From Lachnospiraceae bacterium (GTDB lineage Bacteria; Bacillota; Clostridia; Lachnospirales; Lachnospiraceae), in assembly GCA_017651385.1 (NCBI GenBank), contig JAGCCY010000045.1:1-5695 (forward strand): a DNA stretch of 5,695 bases. Reading direction: 5' to 3'. The position numbers and the translations under genes are program-made. The notes beneath the pieces were generated by a model. The model was not told where the DNA came from. It saw only the letters and a program-made list of their open reading frames with translations, and searched no databases. Positions 5,026-5,695 of the stretch are shown one piece after another. How positions within the stretch are numbered: the first letter of the stretch is position 1; the number at the start of each line of letters is the position of its first letter.

Positions 5026-5695
5026 TTATGACTCTGATTTAGTCTCTTCTTTTGCTTCTTTTGCCTCATTTTCCTTTTTCTTTTTCTTAAGAGCAAGATA
5101 GGAAAGTCCGAGTTCGCAGAAGGTTATAAGTACCATAGGAATGGTCCACTTATCGACATATGCCATAGGCTGTGAGAAGTCCTGAGTGGTGATCAGAAGA
5201 ACCACACTTGCTACAGCTACCACAATACCGATCAATGCCGATATGCTCTGGCGTCTCTTTACAGCATTTATTTCTTCAAGATCTTCATCACTTAATTTAA
5301 CTGTTTCGTCTTCCTCTTCGTCCTCTTTCTTCTTGGCCTGAAGCTTGTTAAAGAGTACACATATCATTGCTCCGACCGCAAGGATCGCTGCAAGTAAGTT
5401 AATGAGTGCCCAGAATGAATCGGGTGTACCTGCTGCAAGTGCTGTTGCTTCATCATTGATAAGCGTGATCACAGGATCTCCGTTTTCATCAAATGATACT
5501 ACAGCTACAGGAGGATTATCAAATTCCTGTGCGGGTTCATCAACCGTAGGAACGGGCTCTGCAGGGATAAGCTCGGGTTCGGGCTCATCGGGAGTAGGCT
5601 CATTCGGAGTAGGCTCATCCGGGGTAGGATTTTCAGGTGTAGGTTCATCAGGTGTAGGTTCATCAGATGTAGGTTCATCAGATGTAGGTTCATCA
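5026..5695 (-). CDS. Surface protein C-terminal part: DEPTP-type repeats plus three-helix membrane anchor
   Basis: The frame is open from the right edge to TAA at 5028-5026, giving 222 visible residues; the N-terminus lies outside the window. Residues 1-38 or so are tandem DEPTS/DEPTP/NEPTP pentapeptides. An acidic Pro-rich linker (PELIPAEPVPTVDEP) follows, then a spacer with SFDENGDPVITLINDEA. Three membrane helices lie at about 94-115 (starting SFWALINLL), 151-169 and 183-202. A charged cytoplasmic loop (KKKEDEEEDE ... KRR) separates helices 1 and 2, and the tail is lysine/glutamate-rich. The positive-inside rule puts the repeat region outside the cell. This anchor type (FWALINL ... VDKWT) recurs at the C-terminus of large secreted repeat proteins of Clostridia in place of an LPXTG sorting signal. 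The repeats probably act as a wall-spanning stalk. An internal GTG at 5472 is not a start, because the frame continues upstream without a stop. Ligand or enzymatic role cannot be judged from this part. Confidence 0.88.
   Translation of the reverse strand, partial: DEPTSDEPTSDEPTPDEPTPENPTPDEPTPNEPTPDEPEPELIPAEPVPTVDEPAQEFDNPPVAVVSFDENGDPVITLINDEATALAAGTPDSFWALINLLAAILAVGAMICVLFNKLQAKKKEDEEEDETVKLSDEDLEEINAVKRRQSISALIGIVVAVASVVLLITTQDFSQPMAYVDKWTIPMVLITFCELGLSYLALKKKKKENEAKEAKEETKSES
5582..5695 (-). repeat. 15-bp tandem repeat coding DEPTP-like pentapeptides
   Basis: Seven full 15-bp units (5582-5596, 5597-5611, 5612-5626, 5627-5641, 5642-5656, 5657-5671, 5672-5686) and a 9-base partial one continue past the right edge. 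The plus-strand unit reads like ggttcatcagatgta. The 5657 and 5672 copies are identical, and the partial copy matches them as far as it goes. Copies nearer the membrane anchor differ by several bases but keep the D/N-E-P-T-P/S meaning, apart from one unit that codes for ENPTP. The unit is a multiple of three, so changes in copy number keep the frame. Confidence 0.95.

Noticed and set aside
5505..5693. Minus-strand frame coding MNLHL repeats
   Set aside because: It is a second frame of the 15-bp tandem repeat; the DEPTP frame joins the membrane anchor without a stop and is the real one.

Overview
The window looks like chromosomal DNA from an anaerobic, low-to-mid-GC Firmicute, most likely a Lachnospiraceae member (Butyrivibrio/Roseburia-like). 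The grounds are AGGAGG-type ribosome sites, a DUF4230 protein, a stand-alone EAL protein, an ABC exporter with a Gly/Pro-rich N-terminus, and a Pro/Asp/Glu-repeat surface protein with a three-helix C-terminal anchor. The taxonomic call is inference from gene style; there is no rRNA or other marker gene here.

Layout. Bases 1-893 (minus) are the N-terminal 297 residues of a membrane-anchored protein with TPR-like helical repeats; its C-terminal output domain lies outside the window. Bases 1003-2835 (minus) encode a complete 610-aa ABC exporter half-transporter with all nucleotide-binding motifs intact. A 96-bp divergent intergenic region separates it from a 236-aa stand-alone EAL c-di-GMP phosphodiesterase on the plus strand (2932-3642). 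That gene ends tail-to-tail with a minus-strand membrane operon. The two CDSs overlap by 7 bp, and a terminator hairpin is built into the overlap.

The operon, in transcription order from right to left, is: a 29-aa single-helix microprotein (4832-4921) with a strong ribosome site; a membrane-anchored DUF4230 protein (4154-4813); and a four-helix protein resembling two DUF2798 units (3636-4124). A strong intrinsic terminator (4975-5011) insulates this operon from the gene upstream. That upstream gene is the 3' end of a surface protein (5026 to the right edge) with DEPTP-type pentapeptide tandem repeats followed by a three-helix membrane anchor.

Most proteins are membrane-associated. The clearest biochemical function is c-di-GMP hydrolysis (EAL), divergently transcribed from an exporter. 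A 13-bp inverted repeat sits between the two starts and could co-regulate them. I do not see a clearly new defence or mobile system. The least described element is the three-gene membrane operon with its microprotein. No tRNA, rRNA, CRISPR array, insertion sequence or phage gene was seen, and no gene-free stretch exceeds about 110 bp.
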